In this document: one piece after another, positions 49,401 to 59,119 of the stretch
Position numbering within the stretch: position 1 is the first letter of the stretch
Layout of the letters: every line of letters begins with the position of its first letter
NCBI GenBank assembly: GCA_905178155.1
Contig: CAJINV010000006.1
Span: 1,889,526 to 1,953,525, forward strand
DNA length: 64,000 nucleotides
Direction of reading: 5' to 3'
From: Amoebophrya sp. A120
Lineage: Eukaryota; Sar; Dinophyceae; Syndiniales; Amoebophryaceae
The notes under the pieces: model-generated
Databases searched by the model: none
What the model was told of the DNA's origin: nothing
What the model saw: the letters and a program-made list of their open reading frames with translations, nothing else
Made by a program: the position numbers and the translations under genes

Positions 49401-49794
49401 GTCTCGTTTGCAGGCAATTTGTCACGCTGTTTCCCACTCTCAGCTGCCTCCTATCATGCTGAAGATGCAAGGCTCCCCCTCCACGCCACCCAGCACTACA
49501 GTCCGCATCTTTTCCCGTGTAGCATGACAAAGCTGATTTGTGACAACAAAGCTGCATCACAGATTTCCGTTTTGATATGGGGAGGGGGGATTTTTCCTCT
49601 CAATATATGATGGGAATCAAGGGAGCACTGTAGGACTAGGAGCCCCTGCTAGCAACATTGCGGGAGCAACGACTTACCAGGAGCAACAGGCGGCCCGGCA
49701 TGCTGCTGGCACTGGTGGATCTGTAGCTGGTCAACAGCATTCTATGAGTATTAACACTGGCACCGCGGGACTTTATTATGCCAACGCTTGGTAA
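28428..49794 (+). CDS. Giant low-complexity protein, about 5,432 aa, 17 introners
   Basis: From ATG 28428 the frame runs to TAA 49792-49794 once 17 introners (one TSD copy each), the 31440-32344 insertion with one repeat copy, and four bases near 47615 are removed: 16,299 nt, exactly 5,433 codons. Exons are unusually long (up to 2.5 kb). Most of the product is Gln/Asn/Ser/His/Gly-rich and probably disordered. Ordered-looking parts are a Lys/Arg helix (KRRKNREKNAKKRQRKA), a segment ending CMHCNGFLMYLEEHELMLH followed by CAKCGVEPC, and CYVCRAGC then CQKC, suggesting zinc binding, next to charged coiled-coil stretches (KEKARKRLLREEKREKRARK). I recognise no family. A nuclear or RNA-granule role would be guesswork. 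Confidence 0.8.
29009..29314 (+). mobile_element. Introner family G
   Basis: 306 bp, TSD CAGGT on both sides. Ends TATGGATGTGTCAGGATCGA and TCGATCCTGACAGTTCCATA. Confidence 0.94.
29362..29613 (+). mobile_element. Introner family A
   Basis: 252 bp, TSD CCTTC on both sides. Left end TATCAAATGTAAAAATGTCT. Confidence 0.94.
31385..31439 (+). repeat. 55-bp direct repeat in coding sequence, left copy
   Basis: Identical to 32290-32344 except one base (ACTGAGG versus AATGAGG). Both copies encode EDYRT(L/M)RTFKQCESERY in frame. Confidence 0.95.
31440..32289 (+). mobile_element. 850-bp insertion with three tandem hairpins, not a known introner family
   Basis: Lies between the two 55-bp repeats. The repeat offset is 905 bp, not a multiple of three, and the insert holds stops, so it must be removed for the protein to be made. 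It starts TATC but has no matching inverted right end. It contains repeated ACCGTGTACATSG motifs, six of them paired as three hairpins at 31962-32011, 32058-32106 and 32142-32190. No GT-AG pair that keeps the frame was found by eye. Confidence 0.75.
31962..32190. repeat. Three successive ~50-bp hairpins
   Basis: Each unit has about 12-15-bp arms of AACCGTGTACATGGA type around a loop of roughly 20-24 nt. One further palindromic copy (GTGTACACGTACACGG) is near 31457. Confidence 0.85.
32290..32344 (+). repeat. 55-bp direct repeat in coding sequence, right copy
   Basis: Partner of 31385-31439. Downstream frame continues ERQRDLYTKAF. Confidence 0.95.
34921..35066 (+). mobile_element. Introner family B
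   Basis: 146 bp, TSD TTTGA on both sides. Left end TATCCTGTGCAAAAGTATCG. Confidence 0.95.
37610..37758 (+). mobile_element. Introner family B
   Basis: 149 bp, TSD ACACA on both sides. Confidence 0.95.
39832..40122 (+). mobile_element. Introner family D
   Basis: 291 bp, TSD AACGA on both sides. Left end TATCATATGTAAAAGCGTCC, right end AACGTTTTTCCAGAGGATA. Confidence 0.93.
40327..40479 (+). mobile_element. Introner family B
   Basis: 153 bp, TSD GTACC on both sides. Confidence 0.95.
42854..43132 (+). mobile_element. Introner family D
   Basis: 279 bp, TSD TCTCC on both sides. Confidence 0.94.
43681..43932 (+). mobile_element. Introner family A
   Basis: 252 bp, TSD CATCA on both sides. Right end closes TTTGACA instead of TTTGATA. 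Confidence 0.93.
43993..44313 (+). mobile_element. Introner family E
   Basis: 321 bp, TSD GGCTG on both sides. Left end TATCAAAAGGAAAAATCCCC; a reference copy for the family. Confidence 0.95.
44391..44696 (+). mobile_element. Introner family G
   Basis: 306 bp, TSD GCGTC on both sides. Outer arms TATGAAAGCCTCAGAATGGA and its complement differ from the other two G copies, while the inner ATTTGTGATGCATGAAA block is kept. Confidence 0.9.
45322..45599 (+). mobile_element. Introner family D
   Basis: 278 bp, TSD GTGCA on both sides. Left end TATCCTGAGTAAAAACGTAC; a reference copy for the family. Confidence 0.95.
45648..45883 (+). mobile_element. Introner family F
   Basis: 236 bp, TSD ACTTC on both sides. 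Confidence 0.94.
46101..46359 (+). mobile_element. Introner family A
   Basis: 259 bp, flanks ATCAC/ATCTC. Left arm is shortened: AAATGTCTGGAAGG lacks the GGTCT repeat seen in other copies. The exon before it ends TCTATCAC, resembling the element's own start. Confidence 0.9.
47122..47276 (+). mobile_element. Introner family B
   Basis: 155 bp, TSD ACCTG on both sides. Confidence 0.95.
48030..48251 (+). mobile_element. Introner family L, weak TIRs, only copy in window
   Basis: 222 bp, flanks CAGAG/CTGAG. Ends TATGAAATGAGAACACAGCA and GGCAGGTTTGTATTGCATA pair imperfectly. Removal restores YQQAAEQAMMLAAAQ and avoids the stop at about 48054. Confidence 0.75.
48704..48858 (+). mobile_element. Introner family B
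   Basis: 155 bp, flanks AATCC/AATCA. Confidence 0.93.
49292..49605 (+). mobile_element. Introner family E
   Basis: 314 bp, flanks TACGA/TATGA. Its right 150 bp (from 49456) recur at 52424-52573 after the assembly gap. Confidence 0.92.
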
Positions 49795-52146
49795 ATATTT
49801 ATGTATTAAATTTGTTGAATACTCCACTGGAGACCACGGAGAGCAGCACGATGTATGATCACGATAGGAACTACAAGCGAGACAACAAAAATTTCAGCGC
49901 GACGCACTTCATCTCCAACAGCCTCTGACATTTATGAGGATGAAGTTACTTTTTGATAAAAACGTTTTGAGTAGCGGCACCTTTTTAGATATAGAAGAGC
50001 CCGCACCATCAACCCGGTGATTGGCACAAATATGAGACGAGGGACAAGATTTTTTTATTGTCTTTTACCAATTTTACACCGCATACCTGGAGATTTTTTT
50101 TTTATACTTTTCCGCGCCCTGCTGGTGTTGCTTTCTCTCTTCTCGGCTTTTTTGCCCTGGGGAGGTGATTGTCATTGTCAACACTAGTTTTACAATAGTA
50201 AGGGGCCGTGCGTACTATTTTTCAAAAACAGGGAAAAAACTATGACCCAGAATATTAGCCTGAGGTTCACAAGAACCGTGAATTATGTGGGTCGTATTTC
50301 ACTAATCATGTCTCTAGTTCATACCGCAGTATAATCCTATCCGATATAAATCTATACTTGACGATCAAGTCAATGTCAAGAAGACGCGCGTTTAATACGC
50401 TGTGTCCTTTTTTGACGTCTCAATCTCCCACCACGGATGGGGAAGACTGCCCGCTCATTTTATTTTCTACGACAATTTCATCCCTTGTTTCGGGGCTTTG
50501 GTCTTACAAAGTCTGCACTTGATGAGAGATTAAATTGTACTAAAATTATTTAGAAGATGAGATGAAAAACATCACCCAGCTGCTTCCCCACGACTTTTCA
50601 AGTGAAATATGAGCTATGAAATACAATTTTTACAACTTATCATCCCGATACAAATTTAGACCTAATTTTTCTTGTCAGCCTGCGTGCTGCTTTGCTGCAT
50701 TTTGTTCCGATTTATATGTAAACTGTAAATTTACTACGACCACGCAAGAGGCTCTGTAGTAGATGGCGCAACGGCGTGGCGGGCGTGGCTCTCCTGGAGG
50801 AATAAAGTGATAATCTCATCTTCTTGACCTGTTTTTGCTAACCTTGGCTAGTTAGCAGTGGGCGAAGGAATATTTTTTCACCGAGATTCCATCTTGGACA
50901 GCTATGCTTGTCATCGCTCATCAGTGGCAAAAGCTTGTCATCCGTCGATGACGCATGTTAAACAACCTTCATCGCGCACAAAATAAAATCGGAGCAGTAT
51001 CATGCTTGCAGCATGCATTATGACCGTCAGAAGATGCGCCGGCACTTAGCCAACGAAGTGCCTGTGAATCTATTCACCGAAATGCAGAGCAGAGCGTGCA
51101 TATATTTCTCTACTTGTAAATGCAGTTGTCATCAGTGCCTGGAATATCTAGATATGATTTTGGGTTCAGCAGACCAAACTCACTTTGCTTGTGTCTGCGT
51201 GTTGCAGCTATACTTTTTCATCTGTAAAGAATAGAACTGTGGCAGTGGCAAGCTCGAAAGATATTCACTCCATTGCAGAGTGCAAGTGATCGCAGTTTTA
51301 TCGTGAGACGACTCTGCTCTAGAAGAAACACGAAGAAAGCAGAGGAAAAAAAGAGCCGGGCAGCAGGCTTCGAGATGACAGCCGACGGAAACTTACCCTA
51401 CTACTCGGCGCTTCTTTATATATTGAATATTGAAGATAGCACCACCAGCAGTTTTGTTTTATCCTGTTGCTCCTTTGAAACAGCTATCGAACTTGCAGCA
51501 AATCTAGTACCGCTGGTATGGGTATGCAACTTTTTCTGGTCCTCAACGAGTTTTGCCACAAAACCTGAACTACGCGGAGAAGTTCGAGAAGATACCAGTA
51601 ACGCTAGCGCCACTTACTACAGCTATCTAATGTAACTGCGCTCGCGCGAGTTACTACTTTATCCCTCAGCTTGAGGGAAAAGGAAAACGAAAAACTTCTA
51701 AGAAAAAACTAAACGATTTGATGTGAAGCCTCGTTTGTGTTATCAACCAAAAATCTTGAGATGCTGAATAACGAAAAACGAAAATGCGAGGACGGTATTA
51801 TATTGTATTACTGTGCTAGGGCTATTGCATCAAGGTGAATGTTTCTTGTTCCAGCAGTATGTTGATCGTTTGATTGACGAAGAGACCACTTCTACCTGTG
51901 GTTACCTCCGGTATAATTGTCAGCATACGAGCACGCTGGAAGTAGCAGCTTCACGGAATAGAACATCAAAGAACTTTGTGGATTTATTTTCCAGAATTTT
52001 TACCTGTCGTTCTCCTCGTATCAATCTCTTTGCACCAAAGGAGCAGAGTAGTTTGGTGTTGAGGTCGTGCACCAGCTAGTTGCAGTACTTCTTATCTTGT
52101 TGTTCGTTTCGTTCATTCGCTTCGGTACTGCGATAAAATAAGTAAA
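49795..52146. other. Intergenic, 3' side of the giant gene
   Basis: No supported gene. ORFs at 51013-51234, 51273-51635 and 51813-52079 have no recognised domain and mostly start at non-ATG codons. The same sequence recurs at 52763-55114. Confidence 0.5.
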
Positions 52147-52289
52147 ATGGTTGATTTCGTGTCGACGCAAGACAGAGGGGATCATCCTGACGAGCAGGGT
52201 GAAGAAAGAGCCACGCATTTTTACCTGTTTCTTGTCGCAATATCGCCTTTTTTGCGAAGAATTATCCGCCATTGTGCGGCTTCTGATTC

Positions 52290-52323
52290 TATCAAATGTA
52301 AAAATGTCTGGGTCTGGAAGAAT
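52290..52323 (+). mobile_element. Introner family A, cut by the assembly gap
   Basis: Left 34 bp only, preceded by GATTC. The complete version is 55258-55509. Confidence 0.9.
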
Positions 52324-52423
52324 NNNNNNNNNNNNNNNNNNNNNNNNNNNNNNNNNNNNNNNNNNNNNNNNNNNNNNNNNNNNNNNNNNNNNNNNNNNNN
52401 NNNNNNNNNNNNNNNNNNNNNNN
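52324..52423. other. Scaffold gap of 100 N
   Basis: Both contig ends fall inside introner elements (family A to the left, family E to the right). The flanking contigs overlap by 2,868 bp. Confidence 0.99.
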
Positions 52424-55291
52424 ATGCTGAAGATGCAAGGCTCCCCCTCCACGCCACCCAGCACTACAGTCCGCATCTTTTCCCGTGTAGCATGACAAAG
52501 CTGATTTGTGACAACAAAGCTGCATCACAGATTTCCGTTTTGATATGGGGAGGGGGGATTTTTCCTCTCAATATATGATGGGAATCAAGGGAGCACTGTA
52601 GGACTAGGAGCCCCTGCTAGCAACATTGCGGGAGCAACGACTTACCAGGAGCAACAGGCGGCCCGGCATGCTGCTGGCACTGGTGGATCTGTAGCTGGTC
52701 AACAGCATTCTATGAGTATTAACACTGGCACCGCGGGACTTTATTATGCCAACGCTTGGTAAATATTTATGTATTAAATTTGTTGAATACTCCACTGGAG
52801 ACCACGGAGAGCAGCACGATGTATGATCACGATAGGAACTACAAGCGAGACAACAAAAATTTCAGCGCGACGCACTTCATCTCCAACAGCCTCTGACATT
52901 TATGAGGATGAAGTTACTTTTTGATAAAAACGTTTTGAGTAGCGGCACCTTTTTAGATATAGAAGAGCCCGCACCATCAACCCGGTGATTGGCACAAATA
53001 TGAGACGAGGGACAAGATTTTTTTATTGTCTTTTACCAATTTTACACCGCATACCTGGAGATTTTTTTTTTATACTTTTCCGCGCCCTGCTGGTGTTGCT
53101 TTCTCTCTTCTCGGCTTTTTTGCCCTGGGGAGGTGATTGTCATTGTCAACACTAGTTTTACAATAGTAAGGGGCCGTGCGTACTATTTTTCAAAAACAGG
53201 GAAAAAACTATGACCCAGAATATTAGCCTGAGGTTCACAAGAACCGTGAATTATGTGGGTCGTATTTCACTAATCATGTCTCTAGTTCATACCGCAGTAT
53301 AATCCTATCCGATATAAATCTATACTTGACGATCAAGTCAATGTCAAGAAGACGCGCGTTTAATACGCTGTGTCCTTTTTTGACGTCTCAATCTCCCACC
53401 ACGGATGGGGAAGACTGCCCGCTCATTTTATTTTCTACGACAATTTCATCCCTTGTTTCGGGGCTTTGGTCTTACAAAGTCTGCACTTGATGAGAGATTA
53501 AATTGTACTAAAATTATTTAGAAGATGAGATGAAAAACATCACCCAGCTGCTTCCCCACGACTTTTCAAGTGAAATATGAGCTATGAAATACAATTTTTA
53601 CAACTTATCATCCCGATACAAATTTAGACCTAATTTTTCTTGTCAGCCTGCGTGCTGCTTTGCTGCATTTTGTTCCGATTTATATGTAAACTGTAAATTT
53701 ACTACGACCACGCAAGAGGCTCTGTAGTAGATGGCGCAACGGCGTGGCGGGCGTGGCTCTCCTGGAGGAATAAAGTGATAATCTCATCTTCTTGACCTGT
53801 TTTTGCTAACCTTGGCTAGTTAGCAGTGGGCGAAGGAATATTTTTTCACCGAGATTCCATCTTGGACAGCTATGCTTGTCATCGCTCATCAGTGGCAAAA
53901 GCTTGTCATCCGTCGATGACGCATGTTAAACAACCTTCATCGCGCACAAAATAAAATCGGAGCAGTATCATGCTTGCAGCATGCATTATGACCGTCAGAA
54001 GATGCGCCGGCACTTAGCCAACGAAGTGCCTGTGAATCTATTCACCGAAATGCAGAGCAGAGCGTGCATATATTTCTCTACTTGTAAATGCAGTTGTCAT
54101 CAGTGCCTGGAATATCTAGATATGATTTTGGGTTCAGCAGACCAAACTCACTTTGCTTGTGTCTGCGTGTTGCAGCTATACTTTTTCATCTGTAAAGAAT
54201 AGAACTGTGGCAGTGGCAAGCTCGAAAGATATTCACTCCATTGCAGAGTGCAAGTGATCGCAGTTTTATCGTGAGACGACTCTGCTCTAGAAGAAACACG
54301 AAGAAAGCAGAGGAAAAAAAGAGCCGGGCAGCAGGCTTCGAGATGACAGCCGACGGAAACTTACCCTACTACTCGGCGCTTCTTTATATATTGAATATTG
54401 AAGATAGCACCACCAGCAGTTTTGTTTTATCCTGTTGCTCCTTTGAAACAGCTATCGAACTTGCAGCAAATCTAGTACCGCTGGTATGGGTATGCAACTT
54501 TTTCTGGTCCTCAACGAGTTTTGCCACAAAACCTGAACTACGCGGAGAAGTTCGAGAAGATACCAGTAACGCTAGCGCCACTTACTACAGCTATCTAATG
54601 TAACTGCGCTCGCGCGAGTTACTACTTTATCCCTCAGCTTGAGGGAAAAGGAAAACGAAAAACTTCTAAGAAAAAACTAAACGATTTGATGTGAAGCCTC
54701 GTTTGTGTTATCAACCAAAAATCTTGAGATGCTGAATAACGAAAAACGAAAATGCGAGGACGGTATTATATTGTATTACTGTGCTAGGGCTATTGCATCA
54801 AGGTGAATGTTTCTTGTTCCAGCAGTATGTTGATCGTTTGATTGACGAAGAGACCACTTCTACCTGTGGTTACCTCCGGTATAATTGTCAGCATACGAGC
54901 ACGCTGGAAGTAGCAGCTTCACGGAATAGAACATCAAAGAACTTTGTGGATTTATTTTCCAGAATTTTTACCTGTCGTTCTCCTCGTATCAATCTCTTTG
55001 CACCAAAGGAGCAGAGTAGTTTGGTGTTGAGGTCGTGCACCAGCTAGTTGCAGTACTTCTTATCTTGTTGTTCGTTTCGTTCATTCGCTTCGGTACTGCG
55101 ATAAAATAAGTAAAATGGTTGATTTCGTGTCGACGCAAGACAGAGGGGATCATCCTGACGAGCAGGGTGAAGAAAGAGCCACGCATTTTTACCTGTTTCT
55201 TGTCGCAATATCGCCTTTTTTGCGAAGAATTATCCGCCATTGTGCGGCTTCTGATTCTATCAAATGTAAAAATGTCTGGGTCTGGAAGAAT
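52424..55291 (+). repeat. 2,868-bp block, copy right of the gap
   Basis: Second copy of 49456-52323. It contains the end of a family E introner (52424-52573) and a duplicate of the giant gene's last exon (52574-52762), which therefore has no gene body in front of it. Confidence 0.95.
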
Positions 55292-55518
55292 TCATGTCTG
55301 TCATGCTTGTCTGGCATGACTCTTAAATCTGTCATGCACGTTACCCAAGAGCTCCGTTTTTCTGTGATGCAGAAGCGCAGTTTGTCATGCAGAATAGGCA
55401 ACACCTAGGAGCTCAGAAACTTGTCATGCTGAGCCAGCATTTGTAGCCTCATCATGAGACGCCGCCCAGCATCACAAGTTTCCAGACCCAGACATTTTTG
55501 CTTTTGATAGATTCGTGA
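55115..55518 (+). CDS. Very small ORF, 48 aa, one introner at its end
   Basis: ATG 55115, reading MVDFVSTQDRGDHPDEQGEE and on to an aromatic/basic end; after removal of the introner it stops at TGA 55516-55518. It may be a real micro-protein, or the 5' leader of the gene starting at 56089. The same start occurs at 52147 before the gap. Confidence 0.3.
55258..55509 (+). mobile_element. Introner family A
   Basis: 252 bp, TSD GATTC on both sides. A nearby duplicated flank (55827-55878) reads CTGATTCGTGAGGG without the element. Confidence 0.95.
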
Positions 55519-55557
55519 GGGAATTCGTTTCGAGCTCGCCGTGTCATCGCAATTCTG

Positions 55558-55821
55558 TATATTAAATGTAAAAATGTCTGGGTCTGGAAGAATGCAGCTT
55601 GTCATGCTAAATCTGAAGCATGCAAAAATCTGTGTTGCATGATTACCAAAAGTCGTCCAGTTTTGACCAAGCCGGGAGGGAGTTTCTCATGCAGGATAGG
55701 CGTAAGAGAGATCGCACAGAATCTGTTATGCTAGGTGCTGCGTTCCAGGCTTCATGGGTCATGGAAAAGCTGCGTGACAAATCGCGCACTCTTCCAGACC
55801 CAGACACTTTTACACTTGATG
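55558..55821 (+). mobile_element. Introner family A
   Basis: 264 bp. Left end TATATTAAATGTAAAAATGT; the right end closes GATG. No clean TSD: left TTCTG, right CTGTA. Confidence 0.85.
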
Positions 55822-55826
55822 CTGTA

Positions 55827-55878
55827 GGCTTCTGATTCGTGAGGGAATTCGTTTCGAGCTCGCCTCGTCATCGCAATT
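55827..55878 (+). repeat. Tandem duplicate of the flank, empty of introner
   Basis: GGCTTCTGATTCGTGAGGGA and the following bases repeat 55246-55257 plus 55515-55554, differing only at two bases near the end (GCCGTGTC versus GCCTCGTC). Confidence 0.9.
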
Positions 55879-56088
55879 ACGTAGGCCTGCTGCCAACTCA
55901 GATTCTTCTACGGGGCAACAGAAGGATATGGAAAAGTCGTGGTTTTCAAGAACATCCTCGCTAGATCTAGATGAGCAGTAGAACATATTTCTTTTTTACG
56001 TGGTTTCATAAGTCTCATTTACAACTTCAACTTCTTTTCTCGCGAATTTAAGTAAGTACAGCTATAGCACAGCTTTTTAGCAAGCACT

Positions 56089-58592
56089 ATGTTGCAGGAC
56101 ACCTTGTTCACGGGAGCTGCTGCTGCTTCCGCTTCGCAACTGGATCACGACAACCCGTTTTGTGTTTTCGACTACCCCGGTCACACGATTCGCAGGCCGC
56201 CCTTCGCCGAAAACTATGTCGTCTATGAAAGTGCGCAAGTTCTTTATCCTTTGTTCCCCCTAATTTGTATGGCATCGGAGCCAGCAGCAACAGAGTACAC
56301 CCCAGCAAACATCGCGCCTGATGTCCATGTGCATGGCAAGTTGACGGCGCACCGAGTGCCGTATTGGTACTGTTTTGGCTAGTACAGAGAAAATTTGTCG
56401 TGCAAATAACGGTCCTCGACCTCGTCGTGCCACAGTAAGTGGATTTGGAATTTTTGCATGACAAATGCAAATGAGAGACGTGAGGGACGTCGAGAGCAGT
56501 TGTGCACTCTCATATCGTCTCTACGGACCTCCCACAGTGGCTGCGGAAGCACCTGGACTCGATGACGCATGCAGATTCGCGGGGGAATAAAAGCGATATA
56601 ATCGTATCCTAAGCACGAACGTGCCCACCCCATAGTCAAGTTCTTGGGAATCTAGCAACACAAATCTCCAAGTTTCGGTTGCTGTGAATGACAAGTTTCC
56701 CTCTGCAGTACACTCGTGGAGCTGCGCATTACAACAAATCGATTCCTGTCATTGCGCATGTGCATGACAACTCTGGGCAGGTGGGGACGTTTTTACCCAG
56801 GATATATCGGGGAGCAACATTCAACCGAGGCCGAGGCCTCCATCAACGATCACCCGCTCTTGGTTTTCAAGCAGCCACTGAAAAAAGTCCATGTCATATC
56901 CAAGAAAAAAAACATTGTAGGTGTAACCTTTTTGCAGGAACAGCATTACAAATCTGTACGGCACGATAGCAAGAACCTGTAATGCGCAGATAGTACGTGA
57001 AAACGCCCTTTAATGGGCCCTACGATGCATGCCAAGCATGACAGACGCAATCATCTTGCATGTTGCGCATGACAAATTTACACCAACAGCGTTTTTTTCT
57101 TGGATACGTCACGCTCGAGGATGCCTCCGACGACGCACATCACCACTACCGGAAAACATATCCTGTGTAAAAGTATTGTACTCGTAGTATTATTAATCGC
57201 AGTCATGCATTACATAAGGCAGATCCGCATTACAAATTTTATTTCTCATGCTGAGTACAACATTTGTTTTTGTAATGCATTTATACGAGTGCGATACTTT
57301 TGCAATGCATAAAACACTCTGGGAGGCGTATTTTGATCAGACGGAAACGGTCAGCGGTGGCTCCATGCAAGTATGCATCGCAAATAGTTGTCAGGGTCTG
57401 GAAGAAGTGAACTTGTGATGCTGGCCTTGTATTTTTCCAAGAAAATCTGTATTGCATGTCCCACAAATTACCCGCAGCGTTCTTTGTCGTGCAAAAGGGC
57501 GACTTGCAATGCGCGCTGCGAATGGGATTGGGACAGCGTTGAAAGAACTTGTCATGCTTGGCTGCATTGGCAAGCGTTTCAGTGATCTGCACTTCAGGAT
57601 CACAACTTTCCAGACCCGGACATTATATTTGCAGTGGATAGCAGGTGGCGCAAAACAAGTTCCTTGACCTGCCTCCTGGCGGTTTATCACAGTGAAAAAT
57701 GCCCCAGCATTTGTATTGCAAACATTCCCAAACAAAACATTCGTCCTCTTGCATCTATCAGCATCACAGACTTTCGATCGTGAATAGCAGCAATTTGTAT
57801 TGCACAAGATCCCAGCAAGAGTGGCGCTTGTCATGCACGCGATGCAGTTTACCTTTACGCCTAGAATCCGCATCTTTGAGATTCATAAGTACTCCTTTCA
57901 TGCATGACAAAAAGATTTCTTTTGGAAACTTCGCACCACAAATAATTGCACCTCTGGGGGTGGGGGCGTTTTTCACTGCAATACGGTTTCCAAGCTATTC
58001 TTCCCGGAGGGCAGGTACAGGGAGCGCACCCCTATTGAGAGGAAAAGTCCCCCCTTACGTTTAGAAAAATTTGTGTTGCGGATTTGAGATCACAAATCAC
58101 ATCTGTCTTGCAAGAAGGCAAACCCAAAGAATCCGCCGCATTATGGAGGCGATTCGTAATGCTGTTTCACCTACAGGGCAGGCCTCTCTTATGCCAAGCG
58201 CCTACAACAAAACAATCCGACGCTGGCTGGGGCTTTGCCTGTAGTGTCTCGCTGCGAGACAAGACTGATTCGTGTACACAAATCCAGCAACAGAAGTTTG
58301 CGCTTCAATATGGGGAGGGGGGATTTTTTATTTTGATAAGCGCGAGGGGACCACGAGTACCGTCGTACCCGCGCACGCCCCTGTCATCGACCACGAAAGG
58401 CGGAACACGTTGAAACTGCACGTCACGGGCGAAGGCGTGTTCGCGCACGAGCTGGCAGACAGCGGTCTGGGAATCGGACCAAAATTGTCTGATGACGTCG
58501 ACGAGGAGCTGTTTTTCGACGTTTTGAAGTCCCCAAGAGTGAAGTGCCCCGACATGGTGGACGAGCATCCCTTGGCGATGAGGATTTTTTGA
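56089..58592 (+). CDS. Unrecognised 246-aa protein, seven introners
   Basis: Exons 56089-56223, 56515-56604, 56805-56896, 57107-57158, 57312-57371, 57641-57684, 57984-58032 and 58339-58592, one TSD copy dropped per join, give exactly 247 codons ATG to TGA. The product begins MLQDTLFTGAAAASASQ and has acidic and His-rich parts (DASDDAHHHYRK). Its last exon (LKLHVTGEGVFAHELADSG, then LSDDVDEELFFDVLKSP) looks folded. No family is recognised. Several exons are only 44-60 nt, close to the practical minimum. Confidence 0.78.
56224..56514 (+). mobile_element. Introner family F, diverged
   Basis: 291 bp, TSD TCGTC on both sides. Left end TATGAAAGTGCGCAAGTTCT; right end GTTGTGCACTCTCATA matches the family. 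Confidence 0.9.
56605..56804 (+). mobile_element. Introner family D, short
   Basis: 200 bp, flanks AATCG/TATCG. Left end TATCCTAAGCACGAACGTGC. Confidence 0.9.
56897..57106 (+). mobile_element. Introner family C
   Basis: 210 bp, flanks TGTCA/CGTCA. Left end TATCCAAGAAAAAAAACATT. Confidence 0.92.
57159..57311 (+). mobile_element. Introner family B
   Basis: 153 bp, TSD AAACA on both sides. Confidence 0.94.
57372..57640 (+). mobile_element. Introner family A
   Basis: 269 bp, flanks GCAAG/GCAGG. Left arm diverged (TATGCATCGCAAATAGTTGT, then AGGGTCTGG). Confidence 0.9.
57685..57983 (+). mobile_element. Introner family D, distant variant
   Basis: 299 bp, TSD CGGTT on both sides. Ends TATCACAGTGAAAAATGCCC and GGGGCGTTTTTCACTGCAATA in two parts; the changes are matched between arms at several positions. 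Confidence 0.88.
58033..58338 (+). mobile_element. Introner family E
   Basis: 306 bp. Flanks ACCCC and AGCGC agree at only three of five bases, yet dropping exactly five keeps the frame (VQGAQREGTTS). Confidence 0.88.
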
Positions 58593-59119
58593 CATACGGA
58601 AGAAAAAAAACCGTAAATCTATGTTTGAAAGTGTAAGTCTGTAAATAGTACTATAGCAATCGAAAGCATGCGGTGCACCAGCTATTGGGCTTGTCATTCA
58701 TCTTTCCAGCCATGTTGTAACAGATACTTCGTTCTGTGTTTTGGTTTTCACGTAATATACTAGGTTTGTATTACTACTCCCGTCGTCTGATGCAGCAGGA
58801 TCTGGATTTTTCTTTCGATCGGATCTGGATTTTGTATTACTACGCGTTGGATCTGGATTTTTGTTTCGATTTCGGTTTCGTTCTGCTTCTCTCTGTGGAA
58901 GAAATCCGTAACCGTAATGCCGTCGCGTTCGCGTTTAATTAGCTCAAGTCTAATGTTGTTGACAAGAGTTTTTGATTTACCGCACAGCACCTAAGATGAC
59001 GAATGGAACGATGACGACAATGAAAATGATCATGATGAAAGTACTTAATAGCTTGACCCCCATGGGAGCGGCGCCGCGCCCTCCGTGATGGTGATAGGCC
59101 TAGCTGGAAATCGACAAAC
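58593..59119. other. Intergenic
   Basis: No gene or introner seen. Three short copies of GGATCTGGATTTT lie between 58798 and 58862. Confidence 0.5.

Larger units (their letters stand above)
49456..52323 (+). repeat. 2,868-bp block, copy left of the gap
   Basis: Matches 52424-55291 at a constant offset of 2,968 bp with no difference seen, including the small ORFs. It ends exactly at the N run. Confidence 0.95.

Noticed and set aside
51013-52079. Three ORFs in the duplicated block as real genes
   Set aside because: No domain or supported splice structure, and their exact recurrence at 53981-55047 reflects the assembly duplication, not conservation.
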